This document shows positions 42,480 through 49,749 of a stretch of DNA of 64,000 nucleotides, one piece after another. Every line of letters begins with the position of its first letter. Position 1 is the stretch's first letter. A model generated the notes under the pieces. The model was not told the DNA's origin, did no database searches, and saw only the letters and a program-made list of their open reading frames with translations. This DNA is from Rikenellaceae bacterium (GTDB lineage: Bacteria; Bacteroidota; Bacteroidia; Bacteroidales; Rikenellaceae): positions 1-64,000 of the forward strand of contig CABIXK010000002.1 in assembly GCA_902362705.1 (NCBI GenBank). Reading direction: 5' to 3'. A program made the position numbers and the translations under genes.

Positions 42480-44741
42480 CTATTTCAATACGATGTGCAC
42501 CACGGCGCCCCGGCGGATGCGCGCCCCGGCGGCGATGCTCTGCGAGGTCACGGCGCCGCGCCCCGCGAAGCTCACCCTCAGGCCGCGGCTCTCCAGCACG
42601 AAGAGGGCGTCCTTGAGCCCCATGCCCCGCACGTCGGGCATGCGGTCGGCCTCGTCGGGCAGCGAGACGATCCGCACGCGCGAGGCGCTGTCGATCTTCA
42701 CGCGGCCCCACCCCCGGCGGCGGTCGTAGTCGACATCGGGCGAGAACTTGCCGGCGATGCGGCGCACCTGGGCGATATCGCCCCCCTTGATCCGCTCGGG
42801 GTAGCAGTGGCGCCCCGTGCGCGCCGCGCGGGCCGACCAGTCGGAGCCCCGGGCGTAGAGGTAGTCGACCATGCGCTTGACGACGGGACCCGCCAGCGGG
42901 CCGCCGTAGTAGGCCTTGCCGGCCTGCGCGCGCGTCTCGATGGTGGTGAGGACCGTATAGCGGGGGTTGTCGGCCGGGAAGTAGGCCACCATGGTGCCCA
43001 GATAGTGACGCCCCTCGCGGCTGCGGGCGTCGGTGATCTGCGCCGTGCCGGTCTTGGCCGCCACGCGCAGGCGCAGCGTGTCGCGGAAAAAGGCGCTGGC
43101 CGTACCCTCGGTGCAGACCGCCTGCAGGCACTCGTGCACGGTGCGCAGCGTCGCGCGCGAGCAGATCTCGTCGCGGATCGTGCGCGTGCGGAAGCGCTCC
43201 TCCGTGCGGCCGTTGCGGCGCAACTCGCGCACCAGAACGGGCGAGATCATCCGCCCGCCGTTGGCGATGGCGTTGTAGAGGGTGATGGTCTGGATGGGGG
43301 CCAGCCGCACGCGGTAGCCGTAGGCCATCTTGACCAGCATCACCCCGGGGTCGGGAGCCTTCCAGTCGGAGGTCACCTGCGGCGCCCGCTCGCCGAAGCG
43401 CTCGAGGCCCACGGTCTCGCCCAGGGCCAGCCGCTCGTGGAGGAAGTTGCTGTAGTCGAACTTCTTGCCCGTCTTGCCGTAGAGGTCCCACATCGCCTTG
43501 GCGAAGTAGACGTTCGACGACGAGGCGGTCGCGCGGCGGAAGTCGATGGCCCGGTCGCCGCGGTGCGAGTCGCGGATGTTGCGGGCCGGGCCGATGGTCA
43601 CCGGGTCGCCGTTGTGGGTCTCGTAGACGGTACCGACGGGCATGCGCGCATCCTCGAGCAGCGTGAGCATGGTCGCCAGCTTGAAGGTCGAGCCGGGCTC
43701 CATGCTGCGCCCCAGGGCGTAGTTCTCGCGCTCGGCGTAGGTGCCGTCGGCGTTGCGGCCCAGGTTGGCCAGGGCCAGGATCTCGCCCGTGGAAACCTCC
43801 ATGACGATCGTCGTGCCCCACGTGGCATTCTGGGCCGTGAGCTGGCGGCGTAGCGCCTTGTCGGCCACGTCCTGCAGGTCGAGGTCGAGCGTCGTGACCA
43901 CGTCCATGCCGTCCAACGGGTCCTCGTGGTCGCCGCCCGGCACGCGGCCGTAGAAGCCGCGGGCGATACGCTGGCGCTGGGCGCGCCCGTCGCGCCCGGC
44001 CAGCTCCTCGCGGTAGCTGTCCTCGATGCCGTAGTTGCCGCGGTCGCCCGTCAGGCCGATGGTGCGGCGCGCCAGCTCGCCCTGGGGGTAGATGCGCTGG
44101 TCGCGCTCGACAAGGCGGTAGACCATGCCCATGTTCCAGTTGAGCAGCGGGTAGCGCCGCAGCCGCTCCCACTCGGCGTAGTCGACCTCGCGCGGGAAGA
44201 GCGGCACGGGGGTGTGGTCGCGCAGCGTGTCGTAGATGCGGCGCCGCTCATACTCCTCGCCCCGCAGGCGGTTCAGGATCCGCGCGAAGAAGCCCTCGGC
44301 GCGCAGCACCGAGGTGTCGCGGCCGTTGACGAGCCGGTAGCGGCGGTCGTGCTCGCGGCGCATGAAGCGGCTGTATTCGGCCGCCGGGCGGTCGCCGAAG
44401 AAGGCCGAGAGGAGCTTGGCCAGCGAGTCGGCCTGCTCGTGGAACGTCCTGAGCGAATCGAGACCCTCCGAGGCGAAGTCGAAGGCCACCTGGTAGCGGA
44501 AGATGGAGGTGGCCAGCGGCTCGCCGTCGCGCGAGAGGATGTTGCCCCGCTGGGCGGGGATGGTCTCCTCGGTGAAGATGCGGCCGGCCAGGCGGCGGGC
44601 GTTGTAGGCTACCTCGCCGCTGAAGAGCTGCACCCACACCAGGCGCCCGAGCACGAGGGCCCCCGCCGCCATGAAGAGCAGGTAGAGGAGCCGCACGCGC
44701 AGCAGGATGTCGCTTTTGATCTTCGAGGGTTCGCGTTTCAT
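42480..44741 (-). CDS. ftsI: Penicillin-binding protein with PASTA domain (FtsI-type)
   Basis: This 753-residue class B transpeptidase has an N-terminal membrane helix (about 17-38) and a dimerisation domain. The transpeptidase domain carries active-site S351 in EPGSTFK, the SSN motif at 408-410 and KTG at 563-565. A PASTA domain closes the protein (about 690-753, MPDVRGMGLKDALFVLESRGL in part). It should cross-link septal peptidoglycan with FtsW. It follows ftsL by 3 nt. Confidence 0.94.
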   Translation of the reverse strand: MKREPSKIKSDILLRVRLLYLLFMAAGALVLGRLVWVQLFSGEVAYNARRLAGRIFTEETIPAQRGNILSRDGEPLATSIFRYQVAFDFASEGLDSLRTFHEQADSLAKLLSAFFGDRPAAEYSRFMRREHDRRYRLVNGRDTSVLRAEGFFARILNRLRGEEYERRRIYDTLRDHTPVPLFPREVDYAEWERLRRYPLLNWNMGMVYRLVERDQRIYPQGELARRTIGLTGDRGNYGIEDSYREELAGRDGRAQRQRIARGFYGRVPGGDHEDPLDGMDVVTTLDLDLQDVADKALRRQLTAQNATWGTTIVMEVSTGEILALANLGRNADGTYAERENYALGRSMEPGSTFKLATMLTLLEDARMPVGTVYETHNGDPVTIGPARNIRDSHRGDRAIDFRRATASSSNVYFAKAMWDLYGKTGKKFDYSNFLHERLALGETVGLERFGERAPQVTSDWKAPDPGVMLVKMAYGYRVRLAPIQTITLYNAIANGGRMISPVLVRELRRNGRTEERFRTRTIRDEICSRATLRTVHECLQAVCTEGTASAFFRDTLRLRVAAKTGTAQITDARSREGRHYLGTMVAYFPADNPRYTVLTTIETRAQAGKAYYGGPLAGPVVKRMVDYLYARGSDWSARAARTGRHCYPERIKGGDIAQVRRIAGKFSPDVDYDRRRGWGRVKIDSASRVRIVSLPDEADRMPDVRGMGLKDALFVLESRGLRVSFAGRGAVTSQSIAAGARIRRGAVVHIVLK

Positions 44742-44744
44742 GGC

Positions 44745-45260
44745 TTAACGGTCGATCACTTCGCCCGGCGAGAGGGGGTCGTAGAGGGGGATGCCGCGGG
44801 CGGCCAGCGCCTCGACCACGGCCGAGTGGGTCGTCGTGCGGTAGCGCTGCTCCTCGAGACGGATCGAGCGCTCGCGCAGGATCTGCACCTCGCGTTCGAG
44901 GCGCGAATATTTGCGGTCGAGGTGCAGCGACCAGAACATCACCACGATGCTCAGGAAGAACATGCCCGCCACGACCAGCAGGTAGGAGTAGTGGCGCGAG
45001 ACCTCCTCGCGCACGAGGATCGTGCCCGAGACCAGCTGCCAGAAGGTGCTCGAGCGGCGGCGGCGCTCGCGACGCTCGGCCTCGGCAGCCTCCTCGCGTT
45101 CGGCCTCGGCAGCCTCCTCGTCGTGGCGGATGTCCTCCTCGGCCTCGCCCCGCTCCATGCGCAGCACCTCGCGCCGCACGCGGCGGGCGAACTCCTCGTC
45201 CTGCGCGCGGCGGGCCTCCTCTTCGGGGGTCACCGGATCGAATTCGTGGTCACGCAACAT
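44745..45260 (-). CDS. ftsL: FtsL-like division protein
   Basis: This 171-residue protein has one membrane helix (about 95-115, YLLVVAGMFFLSIVVMFW) followed by a short coiled coil (LDRKYSRLEREVQILRERS, in part). This is the FtsL layout, and it lies between rsmH and ftsI. The first ~90 residues form an unusually long, highly charged cytoplasmic tail with the repeated AEAEREEAAEAERR. Sequence identity to FtsL is low, so the assignment is mainly by position and topology. Confidence 0.8.
   Translation of the reverse strand: MLRDHEFDPVTPEEEARRAQDEEFARRVRREVLRMERGEAEEDIRHDEEAAEAEREEAAEAERRERRRRSSTFWQLVSGTILVREEVSRHYSYLLVVAGMFFLSIVVMFWSLHLDRKYSRLEREVQILRERSIRLEEQRYRTTTHSAVVEALAARGIPLYDPLSPGEVIDR
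45074..45121. repeat. 24-bp direct repeat in the ftsL cytoplasmic tail
   Basis: Two copies of TTCGGCCTCGGCAGCCTCCTCG-type sequence lie in tandem and encode two AEREEAAE units. The repeat is in frame, so copy-number change would lengthen or shorten the tail. Confidence 0.7.
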
Positions 45261-45276
45261 ATCCCTACGGCACGTT

Positions 45277-46179
45277 TCAAAGTTTCACTCCGCCCCGCAG
45301 CTTGGCCGAGCGCGAGCGGGGGTTGCGCGCGATCTCCTCCCCGGACGGCACCACGGCCTTGCGCGTGAGCAGCTCGAAGGGGAGCGACGCGCGGCCGAAG
45401 AAGTCCTTCTCGACCGCGCCGGCGAAGTTGCCGCTGCGCAGGAAGTTCTTGACCAGACGGTCCTCGAGCGAGTGGTAGGAGATCACCGACAGGCGGCCCC
45501 CCGGGCGCAGCACCCGCAGGCTCTGCTCCAGAGCCATCCGGAGCGCCTCCATCTCGCCGTTGACCTCGATGCGCAGCGCCTGGAAGAGCTTGGTGAGGAA
45601 CTTCGACTCGTCGCGCCGCGGCGTGCAGGGGGCCACGGCCTCCACGAGCTGCGCCGTGGTGAGGATCGGCGCAGCCTGCCGCGCCCGCACGATGCAGTTG
45701 GCCGCCTTCCACGGGGTCTCGACCTCGCCCCAGTCGCCCAGGATGCGCGTCAGCTCCCCGGACGGGAGGGTGTTGACCAGGTCGGCGGCCGTGCGGCGCG
45801 CGCGGCGGTTCATGCGCATGTCGAGCGGCGCCTCGCCGCGGAACGAGAAGCCCCGCTCCACGGCGTCGAAGTGGTGCGACGAGACGCCCAGGTCGGCCAG
45901 GATGCCGTCGACCTGCCCGACGCCGCGCAGGCGCAGCGCCCCGCGCAGGAAGCGGAAGTTGCTCTCCACGTAGTGGAAGCGACTGTCGTCGGGGCGGTTG
46001 TCGCGCGTATCGCTGTCCTGGTCGAAGGCGTAAAGACGCCCCTCGGGGCCCAGCTCCTGCAGGATGCGGCGCGAGTGGCCGCCGCCGCCGAACGTGAGGT
46101 CGACGTAGGTGCCCCCCGGCACGATGCCGAGCAGCGCGACGCTCTCTTCGAGCAGCACGGGAGTGTGGTATTGCGACAT
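45277..46179 (-). CDS. rsmH: 16S rRNA (cytosine-1402-N4)-methyltransferase RsmH (MraW)
   Basis: This 300-residue protein has the SAM motif VDLTFGGGGHSRRIL, the DLGVSSHHFD segment, GFSFRGEAPLDMRM and the C-terminal SYHSLEDRLVKNF. It is first in this dcw-type operon; the usual preceding gene mraZ is absent and the next gene upstream is the divergent glsA. The -7 element lies 28 nt upstream. Confidence 0.95.
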   Translation of the reverse strand: MSQYHTPVLLEESVALLGIVPGGTYVDLTFGGGGHSRRILQELGPEGRLYAFDQDSDTRDNRPDDSRFHYVESNFRFLRGALRLRGVGQVDGILADLGVSSHHFDAVERGFSFRGEAPLDMRMNRRARRTAADLVNTLPSGELTRILGDWGEVETPWKAANCIVRARQAAPILTTAQLVEAVAPCTPRRDESKFLTKLFQALRIEVNGEMEALRMALEQSLRVLRPGGRLSVISYHSLEDRLVKNFLRSGNFAGAVEKDFFGRASLPFELLTRKAVVPSGEEIARNPRSRSAKLRGGVKL

Positions 46180-46206
46180 GGGCGTTGCGAATGGTCAGTT
46201 TGGGGT

Positions 46207-46214
46207 CAAAGTTA
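46207..46214 (-). promoter_or_regulatory. -7 element TAACTTTG for the dcw operon
   Basis: Read on the minus strand it matches TAnnTTTG exactly, 27 nt before the rsmH ATG. It is back to back with the glsA promoter. Confidence 0.65.
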
Positions 46215-46238
46215 GGCAAAATTTCGAAAAAGAATGCC

Positions 46239-46246
46239 TATCTTTG
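46239..46246 (+). promoter_or_regulatory. -7 element TATCTTTG for glsA
   Basis: Exact match to TAnnTTTG, 19 nt before the glsA ATG at 46266. It faces away from the dcw promoter. Confidence 0.65.
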
Positions 46247-46265
46247 TATGTTAAATTTTCGCTCT

Positions 46266-47105
46266 ATGCCCCGAATAGACATCGGCGCCGTCGTGGCTGC
46301 AAAAGCGCCCCGGCTCGCGCGCTGGATCCCCCGCCCGGCGATCGAATGGCTCCGCCGCACGGTCCACGAGAAGGAGATCAACCACATACTGGCCAACTAC
46401 TGGGAGCTGCCGCCGCAGGAGTTCATCCGCGCCTGCTTCCGCGAGTGGGGAGTGAGCTACTCGATGGAGGGGCTCGAGCGGCTCGACCCGGCCGGGCGCT
46501 ACCTCTTCGTGGCCAACCACCCCTTCGGCGGCATGGACGGCATGATGCTCGCCGACGAGCTGATCGGCCGCTTCGGCGACGCGCGGGTGGTGGTCAACGA
46601 CCTGCTCATGCACGTCGAGCCCCTGCGTCCGCTGTGGCTGCCCGTCAACAAGCACGGGGCGCAATGCGCCGCCTACGCCCGCCGCATGGAGGAGGCCTTC
46701 GCGGGCGACGTGCCCGTGCTCACCTTCCCCGCGGGACTCTGCTCGCGCCGCGAGGGGGGCACGGTGAGCGACACGCCCTGGCGGACCAACTTCCTGAAAA
46801 AGGCCGCCGCCGCGCAGCGCACCATCGTGCCCGTGTTCGTCGAGGGGCGCCTCTCCGACTTCTTCTACCGCCTCGCATCGCTGCGCAAGCGCGCGGGGCT
46901 GAAATTCAACATCGAGATGCTGTGGTTGGTCGACGAAATGTTCGCCCAGCGGGGCCGCAGTTTCCGCCTGGTGGCCGGCGAACCCATTCCGCCCGACCGG
47001 CTGCGGGCCGCGGGATCGCTGCGCGAGCAGGCCGACTACGTGCGTAAAAAGACCTATTCGCTCGAAAAAAAGATCGCCGGGCAGCGAAAAGCGGCTGAAA
47101 AATAG
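46266..47105 (+). CDS. glsA: Glycine-lipid O-acyltransferase GlsA-like
   Basis: This 279-residue protein of the PlsC-type acyltransferase superfamily has the catalytic histidine in VANHPFGGMDG (H85, D91, an HX5D spacing rather than HX4D). The downstream block FPAGLCSRREGG matches the acceptor motif. In Bacteroides, GlsA adds the second acyl chain to N-acyl-3-hydroxy-acyl glycine, and its gene is adjacent to glsB as here. The start at 46266 was chosen because upstream in-frame ATGs lie before the -7 element. Confidence 0.8.
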   Translation: MPRIDIGAVVAAKAPRLARWIPRPAIEWLRRTVHEKEINHILANYWELPPQEFIRACFREWGVSYSMEGLERLDPAGRYLFVANHPFGGMDGMMLADELIGRFGDARVVVNDLLMHVEPLRPLWLPVNKHGAQCAAYARRMEEAFAGDVPVLTFPAGLCSRREGGTVSDTPWRTNFLKKAAAAQRTIVPVFVEGRLSDFFYRLASLRKRAGLKFNIEMLWLVDEMFAQRGRSFRLVAGEPIPPDRLRAAGSLREQADYVRKKTYSLEKKIAGQRKAAEK

Positions 47106-47113
47106 TACATTTG
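47106..47113 (+). promoter_or_regulatory. Internal -7 element TACATTTG between glsA and glsB
   Basis: Exact match to TAnnTTTG, starting right after the glsA stop and ending 8 nt before the glsB ATG. It could give a nearly leaderless glsB transcript in addition to read-through from glsA. Confidence 0.5.
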
Positions 47114-47121
47114 TCGCCGCT

Positions 47122-48156
47122 ATGGAAATTCGACCCATCATCGCCCCCGTCGACCGCGCGCTGCTCGAAGCCGAGCTCACGCCCGCACGCCGGGCCCGCA
47201 CGACCAAGCGCGGCGGCAACGAGATATACCTCTTCCGTGCGGCCGAGTGCCCGGCCCTCATGCGCGAGGTGGGGCGCCTGCGCGAGGAGGCCTTCCGCGG
47301 CGCCGGAGGCGGCACGGGTCTCGAGCTCGACATCGACGCCGAGGATCTGGCGCCCGACGGCTACTGCCAGCTGGTGGTGTGGGACCCCGCCGCGCGCGAG
47401 ATCGTGGGCGGCTACCGCTTCATCGTCTGCGCATCGGAGCACCCCGCCCACCTCTCGACCGAGCACTACTTCCGCTTCAGCGACCGCTTCCGCCGCGAAT
47501 ACCTCCCCTACACCATCGAGCTGGGGCGCTCGTTCGTGCAGCACGCCTACCAGGCGCGCCGCAACCCCAAGAGCCTCTATGCGCTCGACAACCTGTGGGA
47601 CGGCCTGGGGGCGCTGATCGTCCTCAACCCCGGAGTGCGCTATCTGTTCGGCAAGGTGACCATGTACACCACCTACAAGGCCGTGGCGCGCAACGCCCTC
47701 ATCTGGTTCCTGCGCCGCTACTTCCCCGACCGCGAGCGGCTGGTGGAGGGGATCCATCCCCTGCCGCTCGATCTGGACGACCCCTACTACGAGGAGCTCT
47801 TCACCGGCGCCGACTACCAGGAGAACTACCGCATACTGATCCGCAAGATCCGCGAGTTCAACGAGAACATCCCGCCGCTGATCAACGCCTATATGAACCT
47901 CTCGCCCACGATGCGGGTCTTCGACACGGTGTTGAACCCCGACTTCGGCGGCGTGGAGGAGACGGGTATCCTCCTCACGATCGCCGACATCTACCCCGAG
48001 AAGCGCGAGCGCTACACCCGCTGGGAGGGGTGGCGCATAGGGCTGATATTCCGCCGGGCGCTCTTCCGCCGCATGGTCGAGGACGGCCTGGCCCGTCTGG
48101 CCGACGCCCGCGAGCGGGCGCGCGAACGGAGAAGGCGGCGGACGGAACGCCGCTGA
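47122..48156 (+). CDS. glsB: Glycine-lipid N-acyltransferase GlsB-like (GNAT fold)
   Basis: This 344-residue protein is related to OlsB and the 'hemolysin-like' GNAT acyltransferases. Visible features are the acyl-acceptor region LREEAFRGAGGGTGLELDID, REIVGGYRFI, and ELGRSFVQHAYQ with the following DNLWDGLGALI. It should N-acylate glycine with a 3-hydroxy-fatty acid, the first step to glycine and serine-glycine (flavolipin) lipids. Its C-terminus becomes Arg-rich, and a G-rich repeat region follows the stop. Confidence 0.82.
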   Translation: MEIRPIIAPVDRALLEAELTPARRARTTKRGGNEIYLFRAAECPALMREVGRLREEAFRGAGGGTGLELDIDAEDLAPDGYCQLVVWDPAAREIVGGYRFIVCASEHPAHLSTEHYFRFSDRFRREYLPYTIELGRSFVQHAYQARRNPKSLYALDNLWDGLGALIVLNPGVRYLFGKVTMYTTYKAVARNALIWFLRRYFPDRERLVEGIHPLPLDLDDPYYEELFTGADYQENYRILIRKIREFNENIPPLINAYMNLSPTMRVFDTVLNPDFGGVEETGILLTIADIYPEKRERYTRWEGWRIGLIFRRALFRRMVEDGLARLADARERARERRRRRTERR

Positions 48157-48264
48157 CGGAGCGGGGCGGGCGGACAGAACGCAGCCCGCAAGGCGCGGCC
48201 GGCGGAGTACAGTGGACAGAGCGCTGCCCGCAAGGCACGGCCGGCGGAGCGCGGCGGACAACAG
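48139..48264. repeat. ~42-bp tandem repeat after glsB
   Basis: Units near 48181 and 48223 share GC(A/T)GCCCGCAAGGC(G/A)CGGCCGGCGGAG; a more degenerate unit precedes at 48139. The 42-nt period is a multiple of three, and one plus-strand frame stays open, encoding Gly/Arg/Thr-rich repeats. It begins inside the glsB 3' end. Confidence 0.65.
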
Positions 48265-48335
48265 AGCAGGGCGGCCGGAGCGCGTCCGACGAAACAGCCC
48301 GCCAGAACACATTCGACGCAGCACAGCAGCGCACG

Positions 48336-48375
48336 AAAGACGGGAGGGTCGCCCAAGGGCGACCCTCCCGTCTCA
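48336..48375. terminator. Perfect 16-bp hairpin between glsB and pth
   Basis: GACGGGAGGGTCGCCC (48339-48354) pairs completely with 48357-48372 around an AA loop. It lies between convergent genes. The T-tract is poor, so it may act as a terminator or as an mRNA 3' stabiliser for both. Confidence 0.75.
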
Positions 48376-48401
48376 TTCGATAGTCCGGCCCTGCCGGCCC
48401 C

Positions 48402-48965
48402 CTATTTCTTGTTGAAGAAGTTCATGGTCTGCGCGCAGCCCACCGCAGCGAACGAGCGGATGGCGTCGCCGAAGAGCTTCAACCGCTCGGGCATCGCCGC
48501 GCGCTCCTCGTCGGTCCAGCGACCCAGCACGTAGTCGACCTGGTGGCCGCGCGGGAAGTCGCCGCCCACGCCGAAGCGCATGCGGGCGTACTCCTCGGTG
48601 CCGAGCAGCTCGGCGATGTTCTTCAGTCCGTTGTGGCCCCCGGCGCTCCCCTTCGGACGCAGCCGCAGCGTGCCGAACGGCAGGGCGATGTCGTCGGAGA
48701 CGACCAGCAGGTGCTCCAGCGGCACCTTCGTCGCATCCATCCAGTAGCGGACCGCCTTGCCCGAGAGGTTCATATAGGTCGAGGGCTTGAGCAGCACGAG
48801 CGTGCGCCCCTTCCACCGCACCTCGGCCACGTCGCCGTAGCGCGCCGTGGTAAAAACAGCGTTGGACGCCCCGGCCAGGGCGTCCAACACGTCGAACCCG
48901 ATGTTGTGACGGGTATCGGCATACTCGGCGCCGATGTTGCCCAGTCCAACGATGAGGTATTTCAT
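48402..48965 (-). CDS. pth: Peptidyl-tRNA hydrolase
   Basis: This 187-residue enzyme releases peptides from prematurely dissociated peptidyl-tRNA. Key residues are visible: H20 in DTRHNIGF, the asparagine in STYMNLSG, the aspartates of [11 protein letters not shown] and GGHNGLKNI. Length is typical. It follows rplY by 15 nt, a classical rplY-pth operon. Confidence 0.95.
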   Translation of the reverse strand: MKYLIVGLGNIGAEYADTRHNIGFDVLDALAGASNAVFTTARYGDVAEVRWKGRTLVLLKPSTYMNLSGKAVRYWMDATKVPLEHLLVVSDDIALPFGTLRLRPKGSAGGHNGLKNIAELLGTEEYARMRFGVGGDFPRGHQVDYVLGRWTDEERAAMPERLKLFGDAIRSFAAVGCAQTMNFFNKK

Positions 48966-48980
48966 TTGCCGCAGAGGGGA

Positions 48981-49550
48981 TTACTTGCCCTGCTCGGCGC
49001 CGCGCGAAGCACGCGTCACGCGCACGGCGCAGACGGCCGTCGTAGCGGGGGTCACGAACTTGAGGTTCTCGACGCTCAGGTCGCCGACGAAGATCGTCTT
49101 GCCGACGCCCAGCTCCGTCACGTCTACGACCACCTCGTCGGGCAGGTTCTCCACCAGGGCGCTCACGACCACCTTGCGGGCCGACAGCACGAGCTTACCG
49201 CCCACCTTCACACCGGCGGCGTTACCCGTCAGACGCACGGGAACGGCGATCGACACGGGCTTGCCCGCAGCGATGCGGTAGAAGTCGAGGTGGAGGATCT
49301 CCTCACGCACGGGGTGGAACTGCGCCTCGCGAAGCACGGCCTGCACCTTCTCGCCCTCGAAGTCGAACTCGACGATGTAGGAGTTGGGGGTGTAGATCAG
49401 GGGCTTGATCTCGCGGGGATCGACCGAGAAATTGACGGTCTCGCCGTTGCCGCACATGATGCACGGAATGAAGCCCTCGCGGCGCACGGCCTTGGCGGCC
49501 TTCTTGCCGAACTCGGCACGCTTGACGGCCTTTACGGATACGGTTTTCAT
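48981..49550 (-). CDS. rplY: Ribosomal protein bL25 (Ctc type)
   Basis: This 189-residue protein has the 5S rRNA-binding L25 domain (about 1-95) and a C-terminal TL5/CTC beta domain (about 100-185). It includes HLDFYRIAAGKPVSIAVPV (part) and LPDEVVVDVTELGVGKTIFV (part). It is the first gene of the rplY-pth unit. The ATG at 49550 matches the family start (MKTVSVKAVKR). Confidence 0.94.
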   Translation of the reverse strand: MKTVSVKAVKRAEFGKKAAKAVRREGFIPCIMCGNGETVNFSVDPREIKPLIYTPNSYIVEFDFEGEKVQAVLREAQFHPVREEILHLDFYRIAAGKPVSIAVPVRLTGNAAGVKVGGKLVLSARKVVVSALVENLPDEVVVDVTELGVGKTIFVGDLSVENLKFVTPATTAVCAVRVTRASRGAEQGK

Positions 49551-49637
49551 AGTAAAGAATTGTTTTTTTAAATTGTTACCAGCGGCGGTTCTCCATGCGC
49601 CCTCGCAGGACGCACTCCACATCCGCCTGTCGGGCGA

Positions 49638-49645
49638 CAAAGATA
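49638..49645 (-). promoter_or_regulatory. -7 element TATCTTTG for rplY-pth
   Basis: On the minus strand this matches TAnnTTTG with a T-rich -33 region 19-20 nt upstream. It lies 88 nt before the rplY ATG, leaving a leader of about 80 nt. Confidence 0.6.
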
Positions 49646-49699
49646 GGGCAAAATATCGGGAATTAAAAACGAAGCGCAGAAAATCGGCGCCCCGCAACG

Positions 49700-49730
49700 A
49701 AAAGCGCCCGGAGCACGCGGCTCCGGGCGC
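49700..49730 (-). terminator. Terminator after the M13 peptidase gene
   Basis: GCGCCCGGAGC (49704-49714) pairs perfectly with 49720-49730. On the minus strand the hairpin is followed by TTTT. It lies 19 nt beyond the peptidase stop. Confidence 0.88.
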
Positions 49731-49749
49731 ATGGATGAAGCAGCCGCGC

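Noticed and set aside
48157..48383. Gly/Arg repeat ORF after glsB as a gene
   Set aside because: There is no start or ribosome site of its own; it is the open tail of a shadow frame through tandem repeats.
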